Positions 25,921 to 37,453 of a stretch of 64,000 nt of DNA are shown here, one piece after another (position 1 is the first letter of the stretch; every line of letters begins with the position of its first letter). The position numbers and the translations under genes were made by a program. The DNA lies in assembly GCF_014649995.1 (NCBI RefSeq), contig NZ_BMUC01000001.1, positions 1,086,031-1,150,030 of the forward strand, read 5' to 3'. A model generated the notes under the pieces. The model was not told where the DNA came from. It did not search any database and was given only the letters and a program-made list of their open reading frames with translations. This stretch comes from Streptomyces griseoflavus. Lineage in GTDB: Bacteria; Actinomycetota; Actinomycetes; Streptomycetales; Streptomycetaceae.

Positions 25921-26394
25921 GTGCCCCGCAATCTGGCCAACGCCCCGATCATGATCCTCAACGGCCCGAACCTGAACCTCCTCGGGCAGCGCCAGCCGGA
26001 GATCTACGGTTCCGACACGCTCGCGGACGTGGAGAGGATGTGCGCCGAGGCGGCCGCCGCGCACCACGGCACGGTGGACCCGCGCCAGTCCAACCACGAG
26101 GGGCGACTGGTGGACTGGATCCACGAGGCCCGGCTGAACCACTGCGGCATCGTCATCAACCCCGGCGCCTACTCGCACACCTCCGTGGCGATCCTGGACG
26201 CCCTCAACGCCTGCGACGGGCTGCCCGTGATCGAGGTCCACGTCTCCAACATCCACCGGCGCGAGTCGTTCCGGCACCACTCCTACGTCTCGCTCCGCGC
26301 GGACGGGGTCATCGCCGGCTGCGGCGTGCAGGGGTACGTCTTCGCGGTGGACCGGATCGCGGCGCTGGCGGGCCCGGGGGCGGCCCGGGCGTAG
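25921..26394 (+). CDS. aroQ: 3-dehydroquinate dehydratase, type II
   Basis: 157 aa, the usual size. Converts 3-dehydroquinate to 3-dehydroshikimate in the shikimate pathway. Active-site elements: [19 protein letters not shown] with the lid Arg and catalytic Tyr, [35 protein letters not shown], and [23 protein letters not shown] with catalytic His. GTG at 25921 is preceded by GGAGGAACC, a clear ribosome binding site. It stands alone here, away from other aro genes; catabolic quinate use is conceivable but no partner genes are present. Confidence 0.96.
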   Translation: MPRNLANAPIMILNGPNLNLLGQRQPEIYGSDTLADVERMCAEAAAAHHGTVDPRQSNHEGRLVDWIHEARLNHCGIVINPGAYSHTSVAILDALNACDGLPVIEVHVSNIHRRESFRHHSYVSLRADGVIAGCGVQGYVFAVDRIAALAGPGAARA

Positions 26395-26431
26395 GCCCGG
26401 TCCGCCGGGGTGAGTGCCCTCGGGGGCCGGC

Positions 26432-27088
26432 TCACCAGCCCCGCGCGTGCCACTCCGGCAGGTGCGGGCGTTCCGCGCCCAGGGTGGTGTCGTCGCCGTG
26501 GCCGGGGTACACCCAGGTCTCGTCCGGGAGGACGTCGAAGATCCTGGTCTCCACGTCGTGGATCAGACGGGCGAAGGCCTCCGGATCCCTGTGGGTGTTG
26601 CCCACACCGCCCGGGAACAGGCAGTCCCCGGTGAACACGTGGGGGTGTCCATGGGGGTCGTCGTAGACCAGGGCGATGGATCCGGGGGTGTGGCCGACCA
26701 GGTGGCGGGCGGTGAGCTCGACCTGCCCCACGCGGACGGTGTCGCCGTCGTCGAGCAGCACGTCGGTGTGCACCGGGATGCCCTCGGCGTCGTCCCGGCC
26801 GGCGTGGGTGCGGGCGCCGGTGGCGGCCACGACCTCGGCGAGCGCCTGCCAGTGGTCGCCGTGCCGGTGGGTGGTGACGACGGACGTGATGCCGTCGTCA
26901 CCGATCGTCCCCAGCAGCGTCCGGGCGTCGTCGGCCGCGTCGATCAGCAGCTGCTCGTCGGTGGCCCGGCAACGCAGCAGGTAGGCGTTGTTGTCCATGG
27001 GGCCGACCGCGACCTTGGTGATCATCAGGTCCTTGAGTTCGTGCACGTCGGCTGGGCCGCCGACCGTCACCCGACCGCTGTACGTCAT
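26432..27088 (-). CDS. MBL-fold metallo-hydrolase (glyoxalase II-like)
   Basis: 218 aa. Metal ligands are clear: TTHRHGDHW (HxHxDH) near residue 72, the His in LVGHTPGSIALVYDD near 130, and FTGDCLFPGG with bridging Asp near 155, then WVYPGHGDDT near 195. The layout matches hydroxyacylglutathione-hydrolase-like enzymes; in mycothiol-using actinomycetes such proteins may hydrolyse S-acyl or persulfide forms of mycothiol. It neighbours a mycothiol-dependent-isomerase homologue, 70 bases upstream on the same strand, so the two may be co-transcribed. Substrate not determinable here. Confidence 0.88.
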   Translation of the reverse strand: MTYSGRVTVGGPADVHELKDLMITKVAVGPMDNNAYLLRCRATDEQLLIDAADDARTLLGTIGDDGITSVVTTHRHGDHWQALAEVVAATGARTHAGRDDAEGIPVHTDVLLDDGDTVRVGQVELTARHLVGHTPGSIALVYDDPHGHPHVFTGDCLFPGGVGNTHRDPEAFARLIHDVETRIFDVLPDETWVYPGHGDDTTLGAERPHLPEWHARGW

Positions 27089-27117
27089 GGCCGCCAGCCT
27101 ATCCCCGGAAGCGGCGC

Positions 27118-27180
27118 GGGACAGTCCGACGAGGGAAGGAGGGAGGGACGGGACAGTCCTACAGGGGAGGGAGGGACGGG
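27118..27180. repeat. Imperfect 32-bp tandem repeat at the end of the DinB-like gene
   Basis: Two copies of a purine-rich unit starting GGGACAGTCC (27118 and 27150), each running into GGGAGGGAC. The second copy overlaps the last codons (LPSLPPL) and stop of the gene at 27159, so the duplication may have reshaped its 3' end. Confidence 0.6.
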
Positions 27181-27848
27181 AGGGCGCCGCCCTTCACCGC
27201 CAGTCCGGAACCGTCCCGGCGGCCGGCGAGCCAGCCGAGCAGGTCGGCCGCCGTCCCCTCCACGGTCACCGGGTCGCCGGCCGCCCCGCCGCCGGTCGTC
27301 CAGGTGCGGCCGTCCACGGTGGCCAGGGCGGTCGACGGCACGTCGGGGTGACCGGCGAAGCGCGCGGCGAGGAAGCCGATCTCCCGCTCCGTGAACTCCT
27401 CGGACAGGTCCTCCAGTTCGTAGCCGATCCCGAGGTCCACGTGGTGCAGCTCCACCTCGATCCACCGCCGGAACGGCACCCGCTCGGCGCGGTCGGTGAC
27501 CCCGTTGCGCAGTTCCACCGTGCGCGACCAGTCCGCCGGGACGGCGCCCGCCGCGCGCAGGCGCTCCGCGCTCTCCCGCACGTCCGCGAGCTGGACGTCG
27601 AGGGGGCGTGGGGCGTCCCGCTCGATGTCGGCGTCCCTGGCCTCGCCGGAGAGGTACATGGGGCGGCCCTCCAGGACGTTCACGAGGGCGTCCGCGTTGC
27701 GTGCGAGGTGGGCCAGCACATGGCCCCGGGTCCAGCCGGGCAGGCGTGACGACTGGGTCACAGCCGCGTTGTCCAGTGCGCCGACCGCGGCGAGCAGCCG
27801 CTCGGTAGCGGCTTGTACAGACGCCAGGTCATCAGCGTGATCAATCAT
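27159..27848 (-). CDS. Maleylpyruvate isomerase family protein (mycothiol-dependent DinB fold)
   Basis: 229 aa. N-terminal four-helix DinB-like domain ([25 protein letters not shown] then [24 protein letters not shown] with His metal ligand, and [21 protein letters not shown] with the second and third His), followed by a small C-terminal SCP2-like domain ([33 protein letters not shown]). This is the mycothiol-dependent maleylpyruvate isomerase family; in most genomes it is not near gentisate genes and may serve other mycothiol S-transfer reactions. ATG at 27846-27848 (MIDHADDL) is chosen. Divergent from uvrA with a 222-base gap. Confidence 0.87.
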   Translation of the reverse strand: MIDHADDLASVQAATERLLAAVGALDNAAVTQSSRLPGWTRGHVLAHLARNADALVNVLEGRPMYLSGEARDADIERDAPRPLDVQLADVRESAERLRAAGAVPADWSRTVELRNGVTDRAERVPFRRWIEVELHHVDLGIGYELEDLSEEFTEREIGFLAARFAGHPDVPSTALATVDGRTWTTGGGAAGDPVTVEGTAADLLGWLAGRRDGSGLAVKGGALPSLPPL

Positions 27849-27895
27849 GGTGCCGACCCTAGTCCGGCCACTCCTTCGAGTGAAGGCGCCGAAGC

Positions 27896-27926
27896 TCGAC
27901 CCATAATCGAATGCACGTGCTATAAG
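27896..27926 (+). promoter_or_regulatory. Possible uvrA promoter
   Basis: TCGACC (27896-27901) and TATAAG (27921-27926) with a 19-base spacer; the -10 is preceded by the palindrome GCACGTGC (27913-27920). Long leader of about 140 bases before the uvrA GTG. Weak call because the spacer is long. Confidence 0.3.
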
Positions 27927-28070
27927 CTCGGGGGTGGCGTCGGGCATTCTGGAGAGCCGGGGTTTGTTGACAACCGTGAATCCGACCGGCGTTGTCAGTG
28001 GCTCGCCCTAGTCTGGAAAAAGACGGGGGCCTCGCCCCTGTCACTTCTCTCAAGAAAGGTGCGGACCGGC

Positions 28071-31085
<3,015 letters not shown>

Positions 31086-31100
31086 CCTGCACCGCCCGCA

Positions 31101-31157
31101 CGGACACGCGCCGTGTCGCGCAGGGGCTCACGCCCCCCGCGGCACGGCGCGTGTCCG
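31101..31157. terminator. Bidirectional terminator between uvrA and the PfkB kinase
   Basis: CGGACACGCGCCGTG (31101-31115) and CACGGCGCGTGTCCG (31143-31157) are exact 15-bp arms around a 27-base loop that itself contains GGGGC/GCCCC. It serves both convergent genes. Confidence 0.7.
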
Positions 31158-31159
31158 CG

Positions 31160-32077
31160 TCAGGCCCCCCTCGCCTCCAGTTCGTGCGCGTACGGCGGTT
31201 CCGCGCCCGCGCGGGAGCAGGTGACCGCCGCCGCGCGCGCCGCGAGGCCGAGCAGGTCCCGCCAGCCCTCCGCGCCCAGCGCGGCGACCCCCTCCGCACT
31301 GAGCGCGTCGCGGGCCGCCAGACCGTGCAGCAGCGCCGCGTTCACCGTGTCACCGGCACCGATCGTGTCGACCACCTCGACCCGCTCCCCGGGCACCGAG
31401 TACACGCGGCCGTCACGGGTGTACGCGGTCAGCCCGTCACCGCCCCGGGTGACCACGACCGCCGCCGGACCGGCCGCCGCCCAGGCCTGCGGGGACCCGC
31501 CGAGCCAGTCGGCGTCCTCCTCGGACAGCTTCAGCAGCGTCACCGACGGCAGCCAGCCGTGGAACCGGTCCCGGTAGGCGTCGGCGTCCGGTATCAGGCC
31601 CGCCCGGATGTTCGGGTCCAGCGCCGTGAACACACCCCGCGCGGACGCGGCGCGCATCAGCTCCTCGTAGGCGCTCGCACCGGGCTCCAGCACCAGGGAG
31701 CAGGTGCCGAAGGAGACCGCGCGGGTGCCGGCCGGCAGGGCTCCCGGCGCCGTGAACAGCCGGTCGGCGGTCCCCTCCACGTAGAAGGAGTACGCCGCCG
31801 AGCCGCCCGCGCCGACCGTGGCCACGGCCAGCGTCGTCGGCTCGTCGCCGCGCTGCACCGACGACACGTCCACGCCGGTCTCCCGCAGCCGCTCCAGCAG
31901 CGCCTCGCCGAAGGCGTCACGGGACACCCGGGAGCAGAAGGCGGTGGGGGAGCCCAGGCGGCCCAGGGCCACCGCCGTGTTGAACGGCCCGCCGCCGAGC
32001 GCCGGCGTCAGCGCCGCGAGCGCGCCGGGGCCGCGCGGTACCAGGTCGATCAGTGCCTCACCGGCTACGACGATCAC
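31160..32077 (-). CDS. PfkB-family sugar kinase (fructokinase-like)
   Basis: 305 aa ribokinase-fold kinase. N-terminal VIVVAGEALIDLVPRG and LGGGPFNTAVALGRLGSPTAFCSRVSRDAFGE (GG switch and substrate contacts), VDTIGAGDTVNAALLHGL with the anion hole and catalytic Asp near residue 255. The opening VAGEALIDLVP and the GPFNTAVAL motif are typical of bacterial fructokinases, so fructose or a similar hexose is the best guess. GTG at 32075-32077 overlaps the TGA of the LacI gene (GTGA), so regulator and kinase form one coupled transcript. Its sugar is presumably also the LacI effector; no transporter is adjacent. Confidence 0.87.
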   Translation of the reverse strand: MIVVAGEALIDLVPRGPGALAALTPALGGGPFNTAVALGRLGSPTAFCSRVSRDAFGEALLERLRETGVDVSSVQRGDEPTTLAVATVGAGGSAAYSFYVEGTADRLFTAPGALPAGTRAVSFGTCSLVLEPGASAYEELMRAASARGVFTALDPNIRAGLIPDADAYRDRFHGWLPSVTLLKLSEEDADWLGGSPQAWAAAGPAAVVVTRGGDGLTAYTRDGRVYSVPGERVEVVDTIGAGDTVNAALLHGLAARDALSAEGVAALGAEGWRDLLGLAARAAAVTCSRAGAEPPYAHELEARGA

Positions 32078-33117
32078 GAGGGGTTCCCTTCTCCGGGGCG
32101 GTCGGGGCAGCCGCAGGACGTGCGGTGCACGAAGGCGCAGGGGAGCTGTTCGGTCCGGGCGGGCAGGCCCGGTTCGGCGAGGCGCTCCAGGAGCATCCCC
32201 ACGGCCCGGGCGCCGATCTCCCTGCTGGGCTGGGCGACAGCCGTGAGCCGGGGGGAGAACAGGTCCGCCCAGGGGAAGTCGTCGAAGCAGCACAGGGCGA
32301 TGTCCCCGGGCACGGACAGGCCGTGGTCCCGCAGCGCGTGCAGCGCGCCGATCGTCATGGCGTTGTTGGCCGTGATCAGCGCGGTGGGGCGGGCGCCGAG
32401 AGCCAGCAGGCCGGCGGTGGCCCGCCGCGCCCCCGGCGTCCGGGAGTCGCCGTGCACCAGGATCCGCTCGTCGTAGGGCAGACCGGCCGCCGCCAGCCCG
32501 CGGCGGTAGCCGGTGATCCGCTCGTCGGTGGTGCTGAGTCCCGGCAGGCCGGCGACCAGGGCGATGCGCCGGTGGCCGAGTCCGGCGAGGTGGGTCACCA
32601 GGCGGGCCGTCGGTTCCGCGGACTCGGCGCCGACCTGGTCGAAGCGGGGGCCGTCGCCGGTCCCGGGTGCCTCGACCAGCCGGTCCAGGAACACGGTGGG
32701 CACGCGGTGGCGCGCGAGGTGGGCGAGCAGCTCACGGGGGCGGGGGGACGGGGCGACGATCATGCCGTCCACGCGGCGTTCGTGGAGGAGCCGGACGACC
32801 TCGACCTCGTGGAGCGGGTCGTCGTGGGGGTCGGCGACGAGGAGGCTGTAGCCGTGGTCCAGGGCCGCCGCCTCGACGCCCTGGAGGATCTCCGTGAAGT
32901 AGGGGTTGCCGATGGCGGAGACGGCCAGGCCGATCGACCGGGTGCGGGCGGTGACCAGGGAGCGGGCGAGGGTGTTGGGGGTGTAGCCGAGTTCCTCGAC
33001 GGCGTCGAGGACGGCCCGGCGGGTGTGGGGGCGCACCGGGCGGGTGTCGTTGAGGACGTGGGAGACGGTGGCGACCGAGACACCCGCGCGGCGGGCGACG
33101 TCCGTCATGGTTGCCAT
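32074..33117 (-). CDS. LacI-family transcriptional regulator
   Basis: 347 aa. N-terminal helix-turn-helix and hinge (TMTDVARRAGVSVATVSHVLND then VRPHTRRAVLDAVEELGYTPNTLARSLVTARTR), followed by a periplasmic-binding-like sugar domain (SIGLAVSAIGNPYFTEILQGVEAAALDHGYSLLVADPHDD; later CCFDDFPWADLFSPRLTAVAQPSREIG). The C-terminus is cysteine-rich (FVHRTSCGCPDRPGEG). Starts MATMTDVA; a second ATG at codon 4 is possible. Coupled to the PfkB kinase by a 4-base overlap. A perfect 26-bp palindrome 88 bases upstream is almost certainly its operator, giving autoregulation and sugar-responsive control of the kinase. Confidence 0.93.
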   Translation of the reverse strand: MATMTDVARRAGVSVATVSHVLNDTRPVRPHTRRAVLDAVEELGYTPNTLARSLVTARTRSIGLAVSAIGNPYFTEILQGVEAAALDHGYSLLVADPHDDPLHEVEVVRLLHERRVDGMIVAPSPRPRELLAHLARHRVPTVFLDRLVEAPGTGDGPRFDQVGAESAEPTARLVTHLAGLGHRRIALVAGLPGLSTTDERITGYRRGLAAAGLPYDERILVHGDSRTPGARRATAGLLALGARPTALITANNAMTIGALHALRDHGLSVPGDIALCCFDDFPWADLFSPRLTAVAQPSREIGARAVGMLLERLAEPGLPARTEQLPCAFVHRTSCGCPDRPGEGNPS

Positions 33118-33204
33118 CGGGTCCCCCCGTTTCCGTCGCCGTTACCCGTTCCGGTGCCGTTCCGCGTGCTCGGTGGGGGGACGGTATCCCATGCGCCGGC
33201 GACG

Positions 33205-33230
33205 CGTAAACGCTTGCGCAAGCGTTTACG
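33205..33230. promoter_or_regulatory. 26-bp perfect palindrome, LacI operator
   Basis: CGTAAACGCTTGC followed by its exact reverse complement GCAAGCGTTTACG, centre between 33217 and 33218. The AACGCTTGCGCAAGCGTT core is the classic LacI/GalR symmetric operator with central CG-type step. It sits in the 204-base divergent region between the lacI-type gene and the Rieske gene, so it may repress both. Confidence 0.85.
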
Positions 33231-33321
33231 TCGGTGCGGCGAGGGGCGGGGTGAGGGGGTGGGAGCGGGGTCGGTATCGTCGTGGCGAGTGCTGTTGGTC
33301 TTGTATGAGCAGGGGAGATCC

Positions 33322-33744
33322 ATGTCCGGCCGGCCCGTCGCGAGTCGTCGTACCGTTCTGCGGGGAGCGGCGCTCGCTCCCGTCGCCGGGCTGGGGCTCA
33401 CCGCGTGCGGGGGCGGGGGTGACGACAGGGCCGCTCCGCTGAGCGGGCCCGTCGAGCTCGGTCCGGAGAGCGAGGTCGCCGCGGGCGACGCGAAGCTGTA
33501 CCGGGATCAGCGCGTGGTGGTCAGCCGCGGCGAGGACGGCACCCTCACGGCGTACGACACGCTCTGCACGCACGCGGGCTGCCCCATCAACAAGCTGGAC
33601 GGGACGAGGCTGATCTGCCCCTGCCACGGCAGCGAGTTCGACGTCACCACCGGCAAGGTGCTGCGCGAGCCGGCCGTGGCGCCCCTGAAGCGGCTGACCG
33701 TCGAGGTGAAGAACGGCACCATGGTCGCCGCCCCGCAGGTCTGA
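33322..33744 (+). CDS. Tat-exported Rieske [2Fe-2S] lipoprotein
   Basis: 140 aa. N-terminal twin-arginine signal ASRRTVLRGAALAPVAGLGLTACGGGG, ending in a lipobox-like LTAC, so a Tat-dependent lipoprotein outside the membrane. The Rieske cluster ligands are complete: CTHAGC near residue 80 and CPCHGSEFD near residue 101. This group resembles small Rieske ferredoxin-like proteins rather than the QcrA subunit, since no membrane anchor helices or cytochrome genes are near. Ribosome binding site GGGGAGATCC precedes the ATG. Divergent from the LacI gene across its operator; electron partner unknown. Confidence 0.9.
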   Translation: MSGRPVASRRTVLRGAALAPVAGLGLTACGGGGDDRAAPLSGPVELGPESEVAAGDAKLYRDQRVVVSRGEDGTLTAYDTLCTHAGCPINKLDGTRLICPCHGSEFDVTTGKVLREPAVAPLKRLTVEVKNGTMVAAPQV

Positions 33745-33750
33745 CCGGAG

Positions 33751-34698
33751 TCACTCCCAGTCCCAGGCGATGCCCAGGTAACCCGACCGGACGCGCGGTT
33801 CCACCAGGTGCACCGAGTGGTGCCGCCCCCGGATCGGCAGCTCCTGGCGCCCTCCGCGCGGTGCCGCCGCCGAATGCTGGGCGAACCGGTGGCAGCGCAC
33901 CGGGACCGCCCCGGAGTCGAAGCACACCTGGAGTGCGTACTGGCCGCCGGGGGAGCCCGCCCCGCGCACGTACTCGCGCGAGACCCCGGCCGTGCCGTCC
34001 TCGACCGCGTAGCGGAAGAGGAACGTGTCGCCGGCCCGCAGCCGGGTGTCGAAGAGCAGCTCGGCGGCGAGCACACCGGTGTCGTGATGCCGGCGGACGC
34101 GCCCGGTGCGGCAGTTCTCCAGGGCGTGCACGGTCATCCGCTCCGGCGCGGAGCCGGGGTCCCCGCGGTGCACGGCCACATAGCGGTCGACGCCGTCGCG
34201 GTGCGCGCGCACGATGTGGTGCGACTCGCACTCCGCCAGCTCACGGCGCGCTCCGATCCGGACCCGCTCGTGGTGCCCGAGGGTGTGCAGCCCGCCGTCG
34301 CGCGGGGCGCCGAAGTCCGCCAGCAGGCGTTCCAGGGCCCCCGACGCCGCCACCAGGGAGCGGTAGGACCGGCCGGGGGAGCGGCGGTCCGCCGCGCGCT
34401 CGTCCGACTCGGCGAGCAGCCGGATCAGCGACTCCTCCGGAAGCTGCAGGATCTCCTCCAGCGCCCGTACCGCGCGCAGGGACTCCGGACGCTGCGGACG
34501 CCGGGCGCCCTGCTGCCAGTAACTCAGGCTGGTGACGCCCACCTTCACGCCGCGGCGCGACAGATGGTGCTGCACCCGTTGCAGCGGCAGCCCCCGCGCG
34601 GCTATCGCGGCGCGCAGGGCGACGTGGAACGGGCCGACCCGCAGGGCCGAGTCCAGTTCCGCCGTGGCGACGTCCACGTGCTGTGTGGCGTGCGGCAT
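33751..34698 (-). CDS. Conserved hypothetical with N-terminal helix-turn-helix-like domain
   Basis: 315 aa. Residues about 20-75 (GPFHVALRAAIAARGLPLQRVQHHLSRRG then VKVGVTSLSYWQQGARRPQRPESLRAVRALEEIL) look like an XRE-type HTH, with the recognition-helix SYWQQGARRP. The middle region contains QLPEESLIRLLAE and a linker. The remaining part (about 130-315) is a beta-rich module (ESHHIVRAHRDGVDRYVAVHRG; GDTFLFRYAVED; GRHHSVHLVEPRVRSGYLGIAWDWE) of unknown function, possibly ligand binding. I recognise it as a Streptomyces-type conserved protein but not by name. ATG at 34696-34698 is preferred over an upstream ATG, which lacks a better site. Convergent with the Rieske gene, 6 bases apart. Confidence 0.72.
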   Translation of the reverse strand: MPHATQHVDVATAELDSALRVGPFHVALRAAIAARGLPLQRVQHHLSRRGVKVGVTSLSYWQQGARRPQRPESLRAVRALEEILQLPEESLIRLLAESDERAADRRSPGRSYRSLVAASGALERLLADFGAPRDGGLHTLGHHERVRIGARRELAECESHHIVRAHRDGVDRYVAVHRGDPGSAPERMTVHALENCRTGRVRRHHDTGVLAAELLFDTRLRAGDTFLFRYAVEDGTAGVSREYVRGAGSPGGQYALQVCFDSGAVPVRCHRFAQHSAAAPRGGRQELPIRGRHHSVHLVEPRVRSGYLGIAWDWE

Positions 34699-35011
34699 GC
34701 AGGGGCCTTTCTGTGTATGTCCACAACGGCTGGTCAGACCGTTCGCGCGGGGCACCCCGGAGCCCGCCCCCGTCGGCGCGGCCGATCCTTCACATCCGTA
34801 CGCCGCCGTTCAGGCCCCGAGTTCCCCCGCATTGAAGCGTGTTGACCAAGCCCCGACAACACCTGGCGCCCAACAGCCGCGCACACGCGCCGGGGGCCGT
34901 ACCGGCCCGGAGGCCGGTACGGCCCCCGGGGCACGTACCGTGATGCGCTGTTCGTCCGTTCCCGGAGCGGCCGCGGCCGCCGGGGCGGCAGGAGCCGCTA
35001 CCGGGGTCCGG
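34699..35011. other. Intergenic region with one strong hairpin
   Basis: 313 bases between the start of the HTH-like gene and the end of the 55-aa gene. Apart from the promoter of the former and the hairpin at 34891-34928, I see no coding or repeat structure. Confidence 0.5.
34891..34928 (-). terminator. Strong hairpin downstream of the 55-aa gene
   Basis: CGGGGGCCGTACCGGCC (34891-34907), loop CGGA, and the exact complement GGCCGGTACGGCCCCCG (34912-34928): perfect 17-bp stem. It lies 84 bases beyond the stop of the small minus-strand gene and is best explained as its terminator. Confidence 0.65.
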
Positions 35012-35179
35012 TCACGACCCGCCGGACCCGTCCTGGTCCCGCAGGGCCGACCGAAGGCGCTTGGCGCGCACGATGTCCGGATCGCGCGGGTCGAGGGAGT
35101 CGGGCAGCGCGGACCTCTCGTCCGCGTACCGGCGGGACCGGGCCGGCCGTCGTGGTTTCTCGATCCGCGTCTGTCGCAT
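35012..35179 (-). CDS. Small basic hypothetical protein, 55 aa
   Basis: ATG at 35177-35179 has GGAGG about 9 bases upstream. The sequence MRQTRIEKPRRPARSRRYADE then RSALPDSLDPRDPDIVRAKRLRSALRDQDGSGGS is strongly basic at the start and helical at the end, without cysteine, signal or membrane segment. Unknown function; could bind nucleic acid or ribosomes. The downstream perfect hairpin and the good ribosome binding site support a real gene. It is divergent from uvrC across a 186-base region. Confidence 0.55.
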   Translation of the reverse strand: MRQTRIEKPRRPARSRRYADERSALPDSLDPRDPDIVRAKRLRSALRDQDGSGGS

Positions 35180-35365
35180 CCGACCAGCCCTCCGACTCGT
35201 GACCACGCGCGTGGCCGCCCTCCGCGACCGGCTGCCGATCTCCCGGGGCACGGACCCCCCACCTTCCCGCTTCCCACCCGCCGTAACCCCTTCGCGGCGC
35301 ACCGGACGCCGCGTGGCGTCCACAGCCCCGCCGCGGTGTCGGTCCCCGCCAGTAGGGTGTGAGAC

Positions 35366-37453
35366 ATGGCCGACCCCTCCAGCTACCGCCCCAAACCGGG
35401 TGAGATCCCCGACTCACCGGGGGTCTACCGGTTCCGCGACGAGCACCGCCGGGTGATCTACGTCGGAAAGGCGAAGAGCCTGCGCCAGCGCCTGGCGAAC
35501 TACTTCCAGGACCTGGCCGGGCTGCACCCCCGCACGCGCTCCATGGTGACCACGGCCGCGTCCGTGGAGTGGACGGTGGTGTCCACGGAGGTCGAGGCGC
35601 TCCAGCTGGAGTACTCCTGGATCAAGGAGTACGACCCCCGGTTCAACGTCAAGTACCGCGACGACAAGAGCTACCCGTACCTCGCGGTGACGATGAACGA
35701 GGAGTTCCCGCGCGTGCAGGTGATGCGCGGTCACAAGAAGAAGGGCGTCCGCTACTTCGGCCCCTACGCGCACGCCTGGGCGATCCGCGACACCGTGGAC
35801 CTGATGCTGCGCGTCTTCCCGGTGCGCACCTGCTCGGCGGGGGTGTTCAAGAACGCCGCCCGCACCGGCCGGCCCTGTCTGCTCGGTTACATCGACAAGT
35901 GCTCGGCGCCCTGCGTCGACCGGATCTCCGCCGAGGACCACCGTGAACTGGCCGAGGAGTTCTGCGACTTCATGGCCGGCCGCACGGGCACCTACCTGCG
36001 CCGCCTGGAGCGGCGGATGGCGGACGCGGCCGAGGAGATGGAGTACGAGCGGGCCGCGCGCCTGCGCGACGACATCGGCGCCCTGAAGAAGGCCATGGAG
36101 AAGAACGCGGTCGTGCTCGCCGACGCGACCGACGCCGACCTGATCGCGGTCGCCGAGGACGAGCTGGAGGCGGCCGTCCAGATCTTCCACGTGCGCGGCG
36201 GACGCGTGCGCGGTCAGCGCGGCTGGGTCACCGACAAGGTCGAGGAGATCACCACCGGCGCCCTGGTCGAGCACGCCCTGCAGCAGCTCTACGGCGAGGA
36301 GACCGGCGACGCGGTGCCCCGGGAGGTCCTGGTCCCCGCCCTGCCGGACCCGGTGGAACCGGTCCAGCAGTGGCTGACCGAGCGGCGCGGCTCGGGCGTG
36401 TCCCTGCGTATCCCGCAGCGCGGCGACAAGAAGGCGCTGATGGAGACCGTCGAGCGCAACGCCCAGCAGGCGCTCGTGCTGCACAAGACCAAGCGCGCCT
36501 CCGACCTCACCACGCGCTCGCGCGCGCTGGAGGAGATCACCGACGCGCTGGAACTGGACAGCGCCCCGCTGCGGATCGAGTGCTACGACATCTCCCACCT
36601 CCAGGGCGACGACGTGGTGGCCTCCATGGTCGTCTTCGAGGACGGACTGGCCCGCAAGAGCGAGTACCGCCGGTTCCAGATCAAGGGCTTCGCCGGGCAG
36701 GACGACGTCCGCTCGATGCACGAGGTGATCACCCGCCGCTTCCGGCGCTACCTCGCGGAGAAGGAGCGGACGGGGGAGTGGACCGACGGTGAGGACCCGG
36801 GGGCCGGGACGCCGGCCGGAGGGCTCGCCGAGCCGCCGGGGAACACGCTCACCGAGGACGACGGCCGCCCCCGGCGGTTCGCCTACCCGCCGCAGCTCGT
36901 GGTGGTCGACGGCGGTGCCCCCCAGGTCGCGGCGGCCCGGCGGGCGCTGGACGAACTGGGGATCGACGACATCGCCGTGTGCGGTCTCGCCAAGCGCCTC
37001 GAGGAGGTCTGGGTCCCGGGCGACGACGACCCGGTGGTGCTGCCCCGCAGCAGCGAGGGCCTCTACCTGCTCCAGCGGGTCCGTGACGAGGCGCACCGCT
37101 TCGCGATCACCTACCAGCGCGCCAAGCGCGCCAGGCGTTTCCGCGCCAGCCCCCTGGACGACGTGCCCGGCCTCGGTGAGACCCGCAAACAGGCGCTGAT
37201 CAAGCACTTCGGCTCGTTGAAGAAGCTGCGATCGGCGACAATCGACCAGATCTGCGAGGTTCCGGGCATAGGCCGCAAGACGGCCGAGACGATCGCCGGG
37301 GCCCTCGCGCGGGCGGCGCCCGCCGCCCCCGCCGTGAACACGGCCACGGGCGAGATCATGGATGACACGGAAGAACCCGGGCAGGCGACGGGTTCTCCCG
37401 GGGAGCCCGTGTCCACGGGCGCCCCGGACGAACGACGGGGGCAGGAACGATGA
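35366..37453 (+). CDS. uvrC: UvrABC system protein C
   Basis: 695 aa dual-incision endonuclease of nucleotide excision repair. N-terminal GIY-YIG domain ([31 protein letters not shown]), UvrB-binding UVR domain ([33 protein letters not shown] near residue 215), RNase-H-like 5' incision domain ([24 protein letters not shown] with catalytic Asp and His), and C-terminal helix-hairpin-helix pair ([21 protein letters not shown] then [19 protein letters not shown]). The last 45 residues are a disordered acidic/proline tail. The ATGA at its end overlaps rapZ. First gene of uvrC-rapZ-yvcK-whiA. Confidence 0.97.
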   Translation: MADPSSYRPKPGEIPDSPGVYRFRDEHRRVIYVGKAKSLRQRLANYFQDLAGLHPRTRSMVTTAASVEWTVVSTEVEALQLEYSWIKEYDPRFNVKYRDDKSYPYLAVTMNEEFPRVQVMRGHKKKGVRYFGPYAHAWAIRDTVDLMLRVFPVRTCSAGVFKNAARTGRPCLLGYIDKCSAPCVDRISAEDHRELAEEFCDFMAGRTGTYLRRLERRMADAAEEMEYERAARLRDDIGALKKAMEKNAVVLADATDADLIAVAEDELEAAVQIFHVRGGRVRGQRGWVTDKVEEITTGALVEHALQQLYGEETGDAVPREVLVPALPDPVEPVQQWLTERRGSGVSLRIPQRGDKKALMETVERNAQQALVLHKTKRASDLTTRSRALEEITDALELDSAPLRIECYDISHLQGDDVVASMVVFEDGLARKSEYRRFQIKGFAGQDDVRSMHEVITRRFRRYLAEKERTGEWTDGEDPGAGTPAGGLAEPPGNTLTEDDGRPRRFAYPPQLVVVDGGAPQVAAARRALDELGIDDIAVCGLAKRLEEVWVPGDDDPVVLPRSSEGLYLLQRVRDEAHRFAITYQRAKRARRFRASPLDDVPGLGETRKQALIKHFGSLKKLRSATIDQICEVPGIGRKTAETIAGALARAAPAAPAVNTATGEIMDDTEEPGQATGSPGEPVSTGAPDERRGQER

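Noticed and set aside
27905-27926. Possible LexA box before uvrA (CGAATGCACGTGCTA)
   Set aside because: Only the left half resembles CGAAC; the right half lacks GTTCG, so it does not meet the core consensus.
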